The notes beneath the pieces are model-generated. The model saw only the letters and a program-made list of their open reading frames with translations. It was not told where the DNA came from and made no database searches. This document shows, piece by piece, positions 1-13,864 of a DNA stretch of 64,000 nt. Origin of the DNA: Eudromia elegans (Eukaryota; Chordata; Aves; Tinamiformes; Tinamidae); assembly GCA_003342815.1 (NCBI GenBank), contig PTEX01000032.1, forward strand, positions 3,301,302 through 3,365,301. Direction: 5' to 3'. Position 1 is the stretch's first letter. Each line of letters opens with the position of its first letter. A program made the translations under genes and the position numbers.

Positions 1-3000
1 TTGCTTCCCCAGCCTGAGGGCTGCACCAGCAGCACTCGCTGATGCCTCAAGTCCACAGCAAGTCCTCCACGCAGTGCTAGACCTGAGCAGTGGAGGGAAA
101 CTTTCAGCTGCTCATTGCTCACGTGGGAGCACAGCAAGAAGAGAGTTAAGGCTTGTCTGGGAAAGCCGAGGGAGAAATATGATACTGCTACAACTGCTGT
201 GCATGGTCAGTTCACCCCAGAATAAAAGGGACTTTATTTCACTACCATTCCCCTTTCCATCTCATTTCCCATTTAAATGTGTTACTGTTCCATTTTATTT
301 AATTAAGATGCCATGACTCACTGGTGAACTGCAACCCTGGAGGGGTAAGCAGTACATATCTCCTTCTCCTTTCCCTGATATCTGAGGCACCCATCTCTTT
401 TGCAAGCTTTTGAATGCAGAATCCTTGTGATCCTCTCTTTTCTGAGATTTACATAGAGAATTCAGGGATAGAAAGACTACAGGATTTGCTCAAGTCCCAC
501 AGTTACACTGAGTAAGAACAACTCAAAATTGCCAAGAAGATTTTTCCATACTAACAGCAGAGAGAAAGATATTAGAGTTTTTTAAAAAGTCCGAAAAGAA
601 GTATCAAAAGCTGTTCTTTTCCAGGACTGTCACAAAATGGAAAGGGACCTTCCATCTTTCTTGTATGAACTAACGGAACACTACAGAGTCTCAAATATCA
701 GACATCATGGGAAAAGTGGTGCAAGCAAATTGCAAGACAAATCTCTAGTTAATGTTATTTTCCCAGTAAGAAGAGTGGAATATCAACCTCTTTTTGAGGT
801 AGTAGCATTAGAGGGGCTTGCATACTCTCCATTCAGATCAAAATAAGCATGACCAACAATGCAGATGACTTACCTTGCACTAGATACTCCCAGGGCTGCT
901 GCGTCACCACAGGTTGCATTGCCTCTCTTTGCAACCAGAGCTCATCAAGCACAGCTATGGTGAGCAGCAGCTTGAACAGTTAGGGACAACCAGTCCCAAA
1001 CAAGTCTGTGGTTTTCTTCCAATTAAGCTCTTAGATAAATCATCCTCTCCAAAGCATAAGTGAACATCACTCCCACCAGCAGGCACAGAAACCCTGGATG
1101 AACATTTTTCCTCATCACAATTACAGCAACATATTCCCTTTTTAATGACATGGCATTTCCAAATTACAGCAGTAGCCAGAGGCAGAAGCTCTTCCCCAGC
1201 AAGCAGCAGACTTGTGTGACCCATGACACAGCACCACAAAGCCACCAAAATGCAGCACCATTAGGTTACTCCAGAGGCTGAAAGATAAGGCAGTTCTGCA
1301 GGGAGGGCCAACTCGACTAACCTTAGGGACTTAACTGAAAGAATAAGACAAGGAGGTCAAGTTTTCTTAGTCTCTAGGAGAGGTTCACGGAGAGACTCCG
1401 GATTAAGTGTATTCCTAACTGTAGTTCCTAACACACACAGAGTCCAAAATATCCAAGTTTCCCAGGAAATGGATTCTATGCGAGTCTTCTTTAAAACAAA
1501 AATATGAGCGTCTCACAGCAATGCTGCACCGTCAGCACTCGCTTATGTGTGTTTCATGTCTGCCTCCCTTATAGTCTTGAGTGCATCGCAAAGCTTGGGA
1601 TCAGTGAAACATAAGAATTGCCTCACACAAGGAAGATGCAGCCACAGAAACCACTTGCAGACTGGAGAGATGCTTAAGAAACAGCAGAAGATTCAAAGGA
1701 CTTGGGCTGCTCCACAAAAAAGAACCAGAGATGATTTGACCACAGTGTAGGAAAGTTTTCAGGGAGAGAACATATGAAAGGAGTTTGTATCCAGGAAACA
1801 AAAATAGGAAAGCTGATAACCAACACTCAAACTAGGCTCGTTTCAATTGGAAACAGGAGATTAGGTTTGGGTTTTTCTGTGGAACAGCAGCAGGCACTAA
1901 ACAGTGCCAGTGCTCTGAAACGTGAGCAGATTAGTTCTCCACTTCCTTTGCAGAAACTCTCCCAGAAGGGCTGGCTTAGCCAAACCCCAGCAGCTGGGCC
2001 ATACAGGGTGAGTGCCTAAAAGCTGACAGCAAGCATCACCCACCAGGCTAGCAGGTCTGGCTGGCTGTGAACTGTGGTTATACCTGTGCTGCACTTCTTG
2101 ATAAGGAAAAATCAGCCTGCTCCAAACCCTCTGCTGTCACAAGCTCATGGCTACTACCCCCAGAGCCAGTGAGCAGCTTGTGTAACCCTGCGGCACGCTC
2201 CTTGCTCCAGGTACCTTTTGAACCTATGACGTCTGCAAGGTAGGAAGCTGCTCAAGTCACTGCCAGGCAGCCGACTGTACAGGAAGATGGGTGTACCAGG
2301 TAGTGCAGTGATCCAGCGATGGACTTCCGCACGGCGAGGCACGCAATCTCTCTGACCGGCACAGCTTCTATTTGAACAGTTGTTACAACATATTCTATAA
2401 ATCAGAGTCTTTTTTAGCTGCGAGATGTGACTCAACACCACTCAGGAGCACCGAGCTCCACTGGAACATTTCCAGTCCTTTTGGACGACACTTTCTTCTG
2501 GGTAGTTTCCTAGCCCTCGTGAGGGTAGAAGGAAGGTCACAAATCCATCAATCCTTGGGGCCTTTGCCAAGGTGACAGAAAATCAAAGCCTCAGTAGAGC
2601 CCGAGCTTGAGCAGAGCTGTGATGAGTAGAAGGGCGTAAAATCACTACACCCATTTGTTGCAAGGGAATCAAACTGGTTTTTCATGAGCTGTCATTACAA
2701 AGCACTGCCAAAATGCCAGACCTCACCTCCCTAATAGCAGGCAGCATAACAGAATCGTATACGCTTGACGATTTAGTGCTAAAACACAGTAATCTCACCA
2801 CGAATCCACCCATGATCATAACGACACACCTATAGAGAAGGCCAGATTAAGACAAGATGCATTTGCCAGCAAACTCAAGGCATAAAGAAGGCCGTGGCTA
2901 TAGTGCCAGGCACATGGTATTAAGACAGTAAAACATGTGCAATCTGATCACATAAACACCTCAAATGTGCTCTGTTGCAAGTAGAGAGATGCCTCTATTT

Positions 3001-5870
3001 CTCATCGCCAGCTCAGCAAGCTTCTGGCTTCTGAGACAAACAAGCTGCTTTCCTTTTCCCATAGCAATGACAAGTTGCACCATCACTTACACCTGTGGGC
3101 CTGGCACTTTCCAAAAGTTTGCACAAGCGTTAGCGAAACTTGGTAAGCAGCTCTTGCAAGGGCTGTATTCCAGCCCACTCATGCCATATTTGGCTCTGCA
3201 GAGCTAGAGGGTGTGGGAAGTCATACCAGAGCTGGGAGATCACTCCTGTCAGCAGATCCGAGTAACGTATGAACAGATCTACAGAGGCAAAAGATGCCAC
3301 ATACAGAGTTTCATAAAAGGCTGCATTTGAGGAGTGTGGTGGCACAGTGCGTCTTGCTATTTTTAAGGGTGCAAAGGTAATGAGCTTCCCTGTTTGTAAC
3401 TAAATCATGTGCCAGTCACATGGTGATGTTATCCTCCCTCCTGAAACCTTCTACATCCCCCTCTCAGGCTTGACTTAAACTTGCTCCATGCCACCCTGCA
3501 GGATAGTTTATGACCTGATTTTTCATCAATTGCTCCTCTTACCTTATTGCTTAATTTCAAGCAATTACAATCAAGTCATTGTTTTCCCTCCTGGCCACAA
3601 ACTGCCCAGCAGCCTAACTAAGGGCAAGACCACAAGACACTTCTTTGGCTGCAACTTCCCTTCAGGGCTTCTGCACCCTTTGCAATTTCTCCAGTGTCCT
3701 CAGTTTCTTAAAACTCCATAGAGAACTAACAAAAAGCACTGTTCTTTCTCTTTTCTGTTTCTCTAGCAAAAGCTGTACAGATAGTATCTCCTTTTATCTC
3801 TCCCACCACTCCTCAAACCAAAAAATGTCTCCAATCAGCAAGCTTAGTCAGTGAAGCAAGAAAAAGCCAGAAGAGCAACGCTACAGAGATAAAGAGTTTG
3901 ACAAGAGCACTCTAAGAAATTCTTTGAAGTTTCCTGTAGCTCTTATAGAATTACCACCAACAGTGGCAGATTGCAACTGCATTTGACCCAAGATACTTGA
4001 AAGAAACATTTGGCAATGACAGTTTTGCTTTCTGTGCCCTATCCCTGACCTCCAAAATATGCAGTCTGTGAAGAGAAAGCATTGGAAATAATTCACAGGA
4101 AGAGGAACACAAAAGAATCTAATGGGTTTGCAGTGAAAATGTCAGATAGGGCTTAAACAGGAGATCCTTGCTGGAGAAAATGAGCCAAGAGGGGGAGATT
4201 TGGTCAGGGACCGAAGAGGCTATAGATGAAGCAAGGTTTCTCCTCAGTAATGGCCAGGGTAGAGACATGCTGACATCAGGCTCCACCACAGCAACAATGC
4301 GGGTTTACTTCTGTTTTGGAAAACAGAAGCGAGTCTGACTCCCATAAGAAATGTTGGGAACTGACCTAATTATATAGGGAGTACCAAGTCAAACCAACTT
4401 CAGCATGATGCAATGCTTCTTTCAGCGTGCTCCATGCTGGGAAACCACTCATCCCTGTGGAAGCAAACCTCCAGGTTTACTCTTGTTAGATCAACTGCAC
4501 ACGTGAGAAGAAAAACCTTTTGCTTTTTTGCTGCTTTCTATCCAGCAGACTTGAACTTCTAGTGCCTCCTGTTTAAGTAGCCCCTGCTGGTGAGTGTTAT
4601 TCATCTCTTACCCTGACCGTTCTTCCAGGGCACAGGGATACAAGTAACTCTCCCCCAAAAGATGCCCCCAGATTGAGAAAGAGGCTTTTAGGGCTGGTTG
4701 AAGCCATAAGACAAAACTAGCTGGGAAATGCCATCTAGAGGCCAAAATGGGCTTCTGGCAGTGATATACTAATCAACAACCTAGTAACATCCCATTCGCT
4801 CACTCCCTCTCCAAGAAAGGGCAGTTATTTTTATTTTGTAGACAGGTTCTGTCGGACCCCATCATGCAACACAGCACAAAGTTGAAATCCGCCAAGAGAT
4901 TTACCAGTGCTACCTGCTGTGTTTTTCAGTGTAGCATTGCCTCTCAGCTCAAACACTCAGTCCCCCCACCCCAGGACTGTTTGTACGTACCAGTTTGGGT
5001 TAAGCGGACACCTCTCTGGCATGTAGCAGAGCCGTGCTTGAATCATCTGTTTTCACAGTGCCAATCCTGCTTATAAATTAGAAATGTTACAGCAATTAAG
5101 TGCATTTTAAATACTGGGACTGACCCCAGCTTCCTAGATCGAACTCTGAAGATATTTTGGCCCCTCCTCCCTGCTTAAAGTAGGTTGGATGGGTCTTTTA
5201 CAAAACCCTGTCAGAAAAGCCGTCTTCCAGCCAGGCAGGGCTCCACCATGTAATTGTTGTTTTTAAGTCAAGAATCTCATTTCTGTGAGATTGCAGCAGT
5301 ACAAGAGCTCCTAGGTGAGGTTAAGGCTCATTGAATTAGGCACAGTACAAGCACACGATAGGGCACTCCCCCATACATTTTTAAATCTGAATTGCCAAGA
5401 CTCCTGGAGAGATGTGAGCTGAAACAGAGGAACGCTCTAATCCTAACCTAAGCTCTTGCTTATAAAAAAGTCAGACTGAAGCACTTAGCAAGATTATGGG
5501 GTAAAGCAAACTTGATATAAACTAGAGCTGTGTTTCTCAAGCTGTTTATGATACCCATTTCCTCATGGGAAAGTTTTTTATCCAATGAGTGGTCAAAGCA
5601 AGTCACCAGTACCAGAGAGTGGCACACCAGACAAGAGTGCAGTTTTGTGCAGCAAGATCTTTCCTACAGTGTAATCCCTGAGGGGAATGGACAAACTATG
5701 GTAAACAGTATGTATCAACTGACAATAGCCACAGCACAAAAAAAAAAAATCCACCATCACCCCTCCCCGCTCTGAAGAGAATTACTAAAATCCTATTTAT
5801 GCCAAGATGTTTGGAACAGATCTTGACCTTTCAAAGATGGAACAAAAGATTAGGAAATTGTTTCTTCTTG
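1..5870. other. Left flank with no recognised gene
   Basis: No protein family, RNA gene or clear repeat was recognised here. Open frames are short and none matches a family I know. In mammals the gene downstream of NSDHL on the same strand is ZNF185, so I looked for its N-terminal exon on the minus strand and did not find it. One 81-base minus-strand stretch (954 down to 874) is open in one frame and flanked by AG and GTAAGT; it is described as a weak candidate exon in the findings. Confidence 0.5.
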
Positions 5871-5871
5871 A

Positions 5872-5877
5872 TTTATT
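5872..5877 (-). terminator. NSDHL: Candidate polyadenylation signal of NSDHL
   Basis: AATAAA on the minus strand, about 655 bases past the NSDHL stop codon. It is the only canonical hexamer I found between the stop and this point, so a 3' UTR of about 0.65-0.7 kb is likely. The 3' end itself is not shown by the sequence. Confidence 0.5.
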
Positions 5878-6532
5878 TGTGTTATTTTTGAATAGAAACA
5901 GGCTTCTGCAAAAGACAAAGGCACAGGCTTCTTACACGGACAAGCCTAGCATGCCATTCCTCAGGTTTTCTTCTCATACCTTAAAAAGTAGCCAAATCAC
6001 CCATCAATCACTGAGAGATCCAAAAGCAGTCCCAGAACAACATCAACTTCAATAATTTAGAAGAAATAGTGGCAGTACTCCTTTTTGGTGTGAGCTTCTC
6101 TTTCAATGCTCTTGTATAGAAAAGGTCAAATCATAGACTAGAGTAAGAAGTTTTTCATTACCCAATCTGCAGCTGTGAGAAGAGGTGGGTGGAATCACCA
6201 GAGCAACAAAACAGAGGGCAAGGGTGGAGACAGAAGAGTAAGGAATGCTGATTTGCCGGGTAGGAATTGAGACGGGCACAGCAGTGTTTTGCTTAACCAT
6301 AGCCCATAGGGTTCAGTAGCTGTTTCAGAACAGTTGGTTACATCAAACTGAACTATTAGCACAACTACTACAGGAAGTAGTTTCAACCCAGAGAGATCTT
6401 TCTTGATGATTGTGATGAGAAGGGACTTGGAGATTATTCCATTTTCCAGAGAATTAGTGAAGCTTGCTTCTGTGTTAAGCTGTCAAAGCACTGGAAAAAC
6501 AAGTTAAAAAAGTAGAAAACCCCTAGGACTTT

Positions 6533-9500
6533 TCAGGCCTTAGCCCGGCGGAGGTGGGGGTAGCTCTGGAGAGTCCTCTCTATTGCTTCATCCAAGCTCA
6601 CCACTGGTTTGTAGCCCATGTCTCTCTTGGCTCGTTCACAGCTGTAGTAGTGAAAAGTTCCAGCCAATGCTACCCGCATAGGGGTAAAAGTGGGCTTGAT
6701 GGTGACCAGTGGACTGAGTAGCAACAGCACAAGAGAAAGGAAGAGGGCAAGGTAATAGGCCAGCCAGTAAGGGATGTGGTACTTGGGTGCATCGTAGTTC
6801 AAGCCAGTCAAGATACGGGACATGAATGCCCAGAAAGGAACAGGTTCATCATTTGTGATATGAAACGCCTGAAAGAGAGGAAGACAGAAAGCCAGATGAT
6901 AAAAACATTACTCTCTGCATAAGCTCATCTCTGTGCTTGCCCAACTCCTGATCAGTTGGACAAGACTGACATTTTGGACTTGAATGAAAAGAGGTTTCAA
7001 CATGAAACTGATTTATACAAGTTCTCTCTGTCTGAAAAGAGATGGACCTCTTTGCAGAGAAAATTAGCTGCTTCTGAGATTATAGCCCTCAGTGTTCATA
7101 TACGGTCAAACTGAATGATACAAATGATACAGTACCATGCAACCATGCTAAAACATCCTGGTTGTACATGTGTGTGGCCAGAGCATAGTGATACAATGAA
7201 AATCTTTAGGCATTTCTGCTGTTCAGAAGCGTATTGCATGAGCTAAGGGAGTACGTTTCTTAAGCACATATCTAGGGTGTCAAGAATTTTGCCAGGATTT
7301 TCTTCCACGAACAGTGTTACAGAACAAAGTTAAAGTATATTCATATATCTTAGCCTACAGGCTTGCCGAGAATGGTTACCAGACATATAACCAATCATGA
7401 TATTCACAGACAGAAAAGATGAGGCTGTGAGAGCTAGTTCCACTCTTCTTCAAAGTGTTAAATACAGATGAAATCAGAATTAGCTACAGAACAGCCACGT
7501 GGAATCAGGTGAGGATTTTGTGTGAAGTTTGGCTAGATGACTCCCACTCCCTTACTACTTGTTAGTTCCGCTCTTACCTTCCCACACAGGGGAGAGTCTT
7601 TCTGAAGATGCTCGGCAGCTAGAATGTGTCCATGCACAACGTTTTCCACATAGGTGAAATCCACCAAATTCTTTCCATCTCTGCACAGAAGAAAAAAGGA
7701 AAAGTTAAACTCAAAGGTAATCTGAAAATTCATTTTTGGCAAAAAAGATTTTCACACAATGTAGATTTGTTCTGAGTTTCTTCTCCCCTTCTGTGCATTT
7801 TTAAGAGCAAAATACAATAGTAAGCAAAAAAATCTTAGTAAAAGATTGAATTTCTTGTTCTAAGATTTTAGAAGTCGCATTTCAAATTAATATTATTCCC
7901 TTCTGAGGGCAGCTTTGTAGGTTTAGCATGAATTTTAACCAAACCTGTAAAATTACTGAGTCTTGCTCACCCAATCATGAATTTCATTTTGCCACTTTTA
8001 GCTGCTTGGATGAGGATGGGAACCAGCTGAGGATCTCTAGGGCCAAATATCCCATGTGGGCGAATAGCTGTAGTGAAAAAATTGTTGTCTGGGTCATTTG
8101 CTCCCAGCACTTCCTGTAGAAGAGAAAAAAAACCACAATCAAATTAAGAGAAAAAGGCTGGAAAGATATGGCGTAGCAGTACATCCCAGAATCATCATTA
8201 AACAGGGTAGAGGTTCACAATTAAAACGTAAACAACTGGAAAAAAAAAGCATTTGTTTGGCATGTTATATTTAAATTATAACTAGTAGGGTATTATGAAT
8301 TCTAAAAGCAGAGCAGATGCTAGTCATCTGCAAATGTCTGAAGTAGTGACCATTCAGATGCACGGTTTTAAAAATACTTTTTAACAAGCATATATTCAGT
8401 TTAAGGCAACAGAAACAGCTAACCACATATTATTAAGCTAGCATGCCCTTAACACAATGTACCTTCATCTTGTTTTTCCCCTGTCAGCTTGTTGAAAATC
8501 CTAACAGGACCACGTGCCCATTGCCATTACTATTAGAATGAGAGAGTTTTTGATGAAAAACTCCTTGAGATCCTTGAGAACCACAGAAGTGTTTGATGCT
8601 AAAGAGCCTGTTGTGCTCCTCAGGGCATTTCCTACTTTAAGAAGGACAGTTAGAAGCATTAAGAATAATAGTGTTAAATCTATCATGACAAATACCTTCT
8701 CCTGCAGAATCTTTGTTTCTGTGTAATAGTCAATAGGCTTTTTTGCATAAGGGAGGTCTTCTGTTCCATTTTTTATGTCTGTGCCCTCAAAAACAACACT
8801 GGCACTGCTAGTTAACACCAATTTCTGCAAGAGATGCAAAAAACAGTTATATGAAAATTGACAAAAATATTATTTACAGAGTGTGAGTAAAGATGGCAAT
8901 ATGTAATAGATTGATTCTACAGAGAACAACCTTTGTTCTTTCAGACCTGGTTTAACTTAATATCTGAAAATTAAGTATGAAAACTCCCATATTTTCAATT
9001 GATTTCATGACATAGTTACTACTACCTAAAGCAGATGAAAGAACAACTTCTGCCTTAAAGAGCAAAAGGTCTTATTAAAGTAGTAACAGAAGATTTCAGA
9101 AGCAGATAAAGTACACATTTCAACAGGTTTCCAGTGCAATCAGTCAAGAGGAAAACATTTCCGGGGAAAGATGAGTGCCCACTTGACTTGACACATTTAA
9201 ACAATTCACACAGAATGAGTGCTTTTAAGGCACATCTGTTCACCTTTACAACAACAATATTGAGCTATATTAAGCTATATTAAACCAAAAAGGAATTTTG
9301 ATCATGAGTGTTTTTGTTGAATAACACTATGCCCTAGAGGCTTCAAAATGGGAAGCCAGCGATTCATTTGAATAATTAGAAACATGGGGGTATTAAACAC
9401 TGTAATAAAGATGAGCGAATCCAACAAAACTTAGCTCTTGGTCTGACAGCATCCAGACTAAGCAAGGATGTAAACACTGAAGAGTCTATTTCCTACAATA

Positions 9501-12500
9501 ATTTATCACACGAGAAGAAAAATGTGGGCTGAAGGTCCTATATGATGTATATATATATCATGTATATGGGACATTGCAAAACACATGCTTTCCAAGTAAC
9601 CACAGTAAGCAACTTTCACATATACCGTGCTTTAAAACTTGGTAACAGCTCACATGCTATTAGAAAAAAAAATGAGGATAAAGAAAAAACCAAAACAAAC
9701 AAGAAAAAAAATCATGCCTGAACAGCATCCTGTTTTCCTTTGTCTTTTATAGGCAAATGACTTTCTAAATTGAATTATACTGAGACTGTGACACAAGTGT
9801 GTTCCTTCTCCATAGCACATCAAAGAATTCACATAAGTAATAGATGCCATGAACACTTCTACAGAAGGAAAAAGCTATCTTTACAGTTGGCCCTTTATTA
9901 AAGGCATGAAAGAATTCACTTGTCAGTCGTTCTGCCTTGGGGGAATTCCCAGGTGTCTGGTATGACAGACTCTAATGGATGTTTTTCCTGCAGTGAGGGA
10001 AATTGAGATGTGCAGGTTTTCTGTGACCAGCAGGGATGGAGCTTACATCAGACTCCCAGGGGGACAGCAACAGTCTCTCGCTTCTCTTTATTTGCATGGA
10101 ACAAATAGGAATTCAGCATCTCTGAAAGCTTTGCCCTGCTATCAAAGGGACTGAAATTGCTTCACAGTTCAAAAGCTACAAAGTCACATCAGCACCTTAC
10201 AGTCTCCACATGCTTTTCTGCCCTTACCGACACTCCAGCTTCTTTGCAGGCTTCAATGACTGTTTTGGTTCCCATAAAATTCACCTTGTAAAACAGTTCC
10301 CTGTTGTCACTGGAGGGTGCTGGGGATGCACAATGAAATGCCACTGACACTCCTTGTAAAGCTGGGAGCAAAGCCTAGAAGGCAGATGTTGAAGACAGCA
10401 ATGAAACAGCAAAAACAGTGTCTATTTTGAGAGAAGGAAGCCTATAAAACAGTTCTTTTCCTCATTCAAATTTCAGATCACATTCCTTTCACAAATGTGA
10501 ACAGTAGAATTGGGATCATCTCTTCAGGACATTTTTCACAAAGTCCTATCCTTTTTGCCAGGCAAAATTGCACCACATCTTTTCCTTCCAAACAGGAATC
10601 TGGGAATTTTCTAAGACCTGAAGGTTATCTAGATAACCTCCTATTTTCAGAAACCTTAAAGGTAGTTATGGGATCCAAGATAGGAGATAGAAAATCTAGT
10701 ATACAACAGGTTTAACTTCTGACCATACCCTTGCACTGTCCATTTGAGATGACTGCCATAAAACCGAGATACAGTATCTCATATTAGTGGAGACTCATCT
10801 CTTCATGTAGATACACTTTTGCATGTTTGTCCAAGAAGTCTTAGCCTGTCTTAACTAATGTGAAAAATAATGCATCCTGCCATTCTCATACTACTGAGAT
10901 GAGCTAAGACAGCACCTACATGCAATTACCAACAGCGACAGTAATCAGACTGTCTAACTGAGCTCACAGTAATAGAAGTTATAATACACAAATAAGCTCT
11001 GTTCCTGTCAGCTCCAAGCAGGCCTCATATTTTTTGTTTAAATAATCCACAGAAAAATTCTTTAGAATTACTCACTTCACTGAGAAAGTTGAGGGTAAGG
11101 ATATATAGTCACATATCCCCTTAAAACCTGAAAAGTTTGGTTAGCTGTTTGAATGAGCATTTGTTTAAACAGACATCCCTCCCATTTATCCAGCTCCCTT
11201 ACTGTTATTAGTTTGTACCTCTTTGCTGCAGAGATCTCCCAAGAAAAACTGCACCTTCTCATTCTCAAAGCCCTTCCGAATATCAAACACATTGACCGAG
11301 TAGCCTTTGTCCAGGAGTTGCTCCACCATGTGCTGCCCTAAGAATCCTGAACCACCGATCACCACGCATTTCCTACCATCCTGCAGAGAGAGTAAAGAAG
11401 AAAAGTATTACAGCAAACACACCAAAAAAGCACAAGTAAACTTGGATCCAAACTTTCCAAGATCTTACAGGTTGGAATTTTGCAGAAACACAACTGTTAA
11501 ATTCAGTAACTAGATTGATTGAAGGAATCTAAATTCAGATATCAAAAGACTTTTCAAGTATGTCTGTATCAATACAGTAACTTAAGAGTTCAGCCTCATC
11601 AATGTGCTGGTGTGTATTTTGTCAGGATTGTGCCACGTAATGAACTGGCTGACTCAAGAAGAAAGAGAAAGAGGACTGTCTGCAAACAACTCTGCATTGC
11701 TGGTAAAGCAGAACAAATTCAGGCACGCAGCATGAAAGCCATTCCAAGTAATGTGAAATTTGGGCTCCTCCAAGCCAATAAAGCAATCAGGTAAAGTCAA
11801 AGCTCATCCTCTTTTTATTAGTCATTAGCCTTTTTTTTTTTCTTCCTTCTCTTAAAGCTTATTAAAATCAATGGCTTGAGTTACTAATTAACAAACTTTG
11901 GTCTGGTCACTCATCTAACTAGAATGAGTCTGGAAACCTCACCAGCAACAGAAAATATATAACCAATGAGCCTGCATAAACTTTGGTACAAAGCCTCCTC
12001 TGTCCTAGTTGGAAATGTATTGCTTCTTATTGTTGATTCACACCCTCCACCTCTGCAGTTATTGTATTGAGTTGAAAGGAATTTTAACAGAGTGGAATTA
12101 TACAAAGGCTGCAATTATTTGAAAATTTCCAAATGCTACATCTTTAAACAAAGATTCTGCCGAGAAGTATCAGTTACTCATTGATATGTCATCCAGAGAT
12201 AAGTACTTGTCCATTCATATTAAAATATAACTTGCTATTTGTGACGGCACATGCAAACTACACTTTAATTACAGACATTACAAAAAAAAGTACTGTGTTG
12301 GTCTAATGGTCCCTATGTCTGTTTGACAGTTGCAAGAAAAAAGAATAAACCAAAAGAGCATTAAATACTCCTGCAGTTCACTCTCACTGTACTCCCCCAG
12401 AATCCACAAGAAATTATATTAGAAGTGACAGAAAAGACAGCATTGTCTTTTCCTTTTAGCATCCATTTCTAGACCTCCATCTATACTCGTCTGACTCCTC

Positions 12501-13864
12501 CATGACCTGGCTGGTCACATCTATCTCTACAACCCATACATCAGCTAATTCCAGAAACTCACTACCTGCATGTGAAGTAGTCTGTTATCTTTCTTATGCC
12601 CATTTCCTACTACCAAGTGCTTCCTAACTTCAGTATCACAGGATTCAGCAGGTAATTGTTTTATATTTGCCCTCCTTTTCACCTGATTTTGTAAACATAA
12701 TCACATCACTCTGCTTACCAGTTTCCTTTCCACACTGAAGAGCTTTAGCCTTTTTAGTATCTCCTCAGAAGTTGGTCAATTCCACTGATATTTTTACTTG
12801 CCTTTCCTTATACGCTTTCATATTATGGCATGTTTTTCATAAATTGGGAATACCAGGACTCTATACAGTTTTAGTAAGTAGCAACATTTAGTGTACAGTT
12901 AAATCCAGACTTTATATAGTGGCAAAATAAAATGATGCCCTCTATCTAGCTCAGTCTTAGAACCATTTTCTAGGACTACAGATTAGATACTCCAGGTTCT
13001 TCTGCAGGACAGCTGTCTACTTGCCCAAGTAAAGCACAAGATTCTAAGTGGTGATAAAATGCAAACATAGCCAAATAATCTTTAGCACATATTTATAATA
13101 TGCAATACATAGTATGTAAACCCCTTGGGTAAGTACTAAATGAACCAAGCCAAAGACCAGAAACAGTGTAACTGCAGCTAACTACTGCTCCTAGACCAAT
13201 TAGCCCCGTTAAAAAAACTCAAATGAAAAGCCAGGCTGCACATGACTTATATATTTTAGGATAAATACTACTACCTGTCTGCAACGTTGTGCTATGAGAA
13301 TAAAACAGCTTGTTTGTGCTTTCTAACATAATGCTACTTTCTTTTTTTTTGTTGTTTGCTTGTTTTCTGAGATTCATTGGCCTTCCATAAGTGTAAGAGC
13401 AGGTTAGGAGAAAACAGTTTGAGGAATATTTGCTTCCTGTACAAGAAATTCAGGTAAAGTAGCAGAACTACTTAGTTCTTGTGCTTAGTATTTTACACTA
13501 CTGATAATGAAGTCTGAACAGCTTTCCAAGCAAAATGTTATTCTTTCCATGTTTAACTTCCTGTATTTAATGTAACAGTCACAGAGGCAAGTGACAGAGG
13601 TCTAAAAGAGGTTACAAAGGCCTAGTAGATAACAGGGACTTCAGCTGGGCTTCTGTGTTACAATATGGAATACTGTTTTAACGCATGTAGGAATGACCCT
13701 GTTGTGAGGGAATCTCCAGACCTATCGATCTGTCAGCACTGGCAAAACCACTGTACTTAGAGGCTTGAGCATTCCTGTTTATCTACGAAATCTATTTTCA
13801 TAAGACAAACCTCCATAAAACAATGTACAAGTCCTTCACTTACCAATCGGAGGCGTGCAGCCAT
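6533..13864 (-). CDS. NSDHL: Sterol-4-alpha-carboxylate 3-dehydrogenase, decarboxylating (NSDHL)
   Basis: NAD(P)-dependent short-chain (3-beta-HSD family) dehydrogenase of the ER and lipid droplets. It oxidises and decarboxylates 4-alpha-carboxysterols during C4 demethylation in cholesterol synthesis. Coding exons on the minus strand: 13864-13844, 11380-11219, 10374-10228, 8824-8696, 8113-7971, 7680-7578 and 6868-6533, all with GT-AG borders and matching phases, giving 346 residues (human 373). The first coding exon holds only seven codons, so the N-terminus before the Rossmann fold is shorter than in human. Visible motifs are the nucleotide-binding GGSGFLG near residue 16 and the catalytic YTETK (YxxxK). 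The C-terminal exon carries a hydrophobic segment ([16 protein letters not shown]) and the family signature [12 protein letters not shown]. An upstream non-coding exon is expected in the shared promoter; donors at 15372-15371 and near 15409 are candidates. The gene is head to head with CETN2, as in human Xq28. Confidence 0.97.
12570..12975 (-). mobile_element. Ancient CR1-type LINE fragment in NSDHL intron 1
   Basis: Read on the plus strand, the segment follows the order of words typical of old CR1 3' regions in reverse orientation: a stretch like 'ctgaagagctttagcctttt', then 'agtatctcctcag', then 'ataccaggactctatacag', then 'tttatatagtggcaaaat'. It is strongly diverged and its edges are uncertain, so it is older than the other CR1 pieces in the window. 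The LINE sense strand is minus. Family assignment is from memory of CR1 consensus wording, not from a search. Confidence 0.55.
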
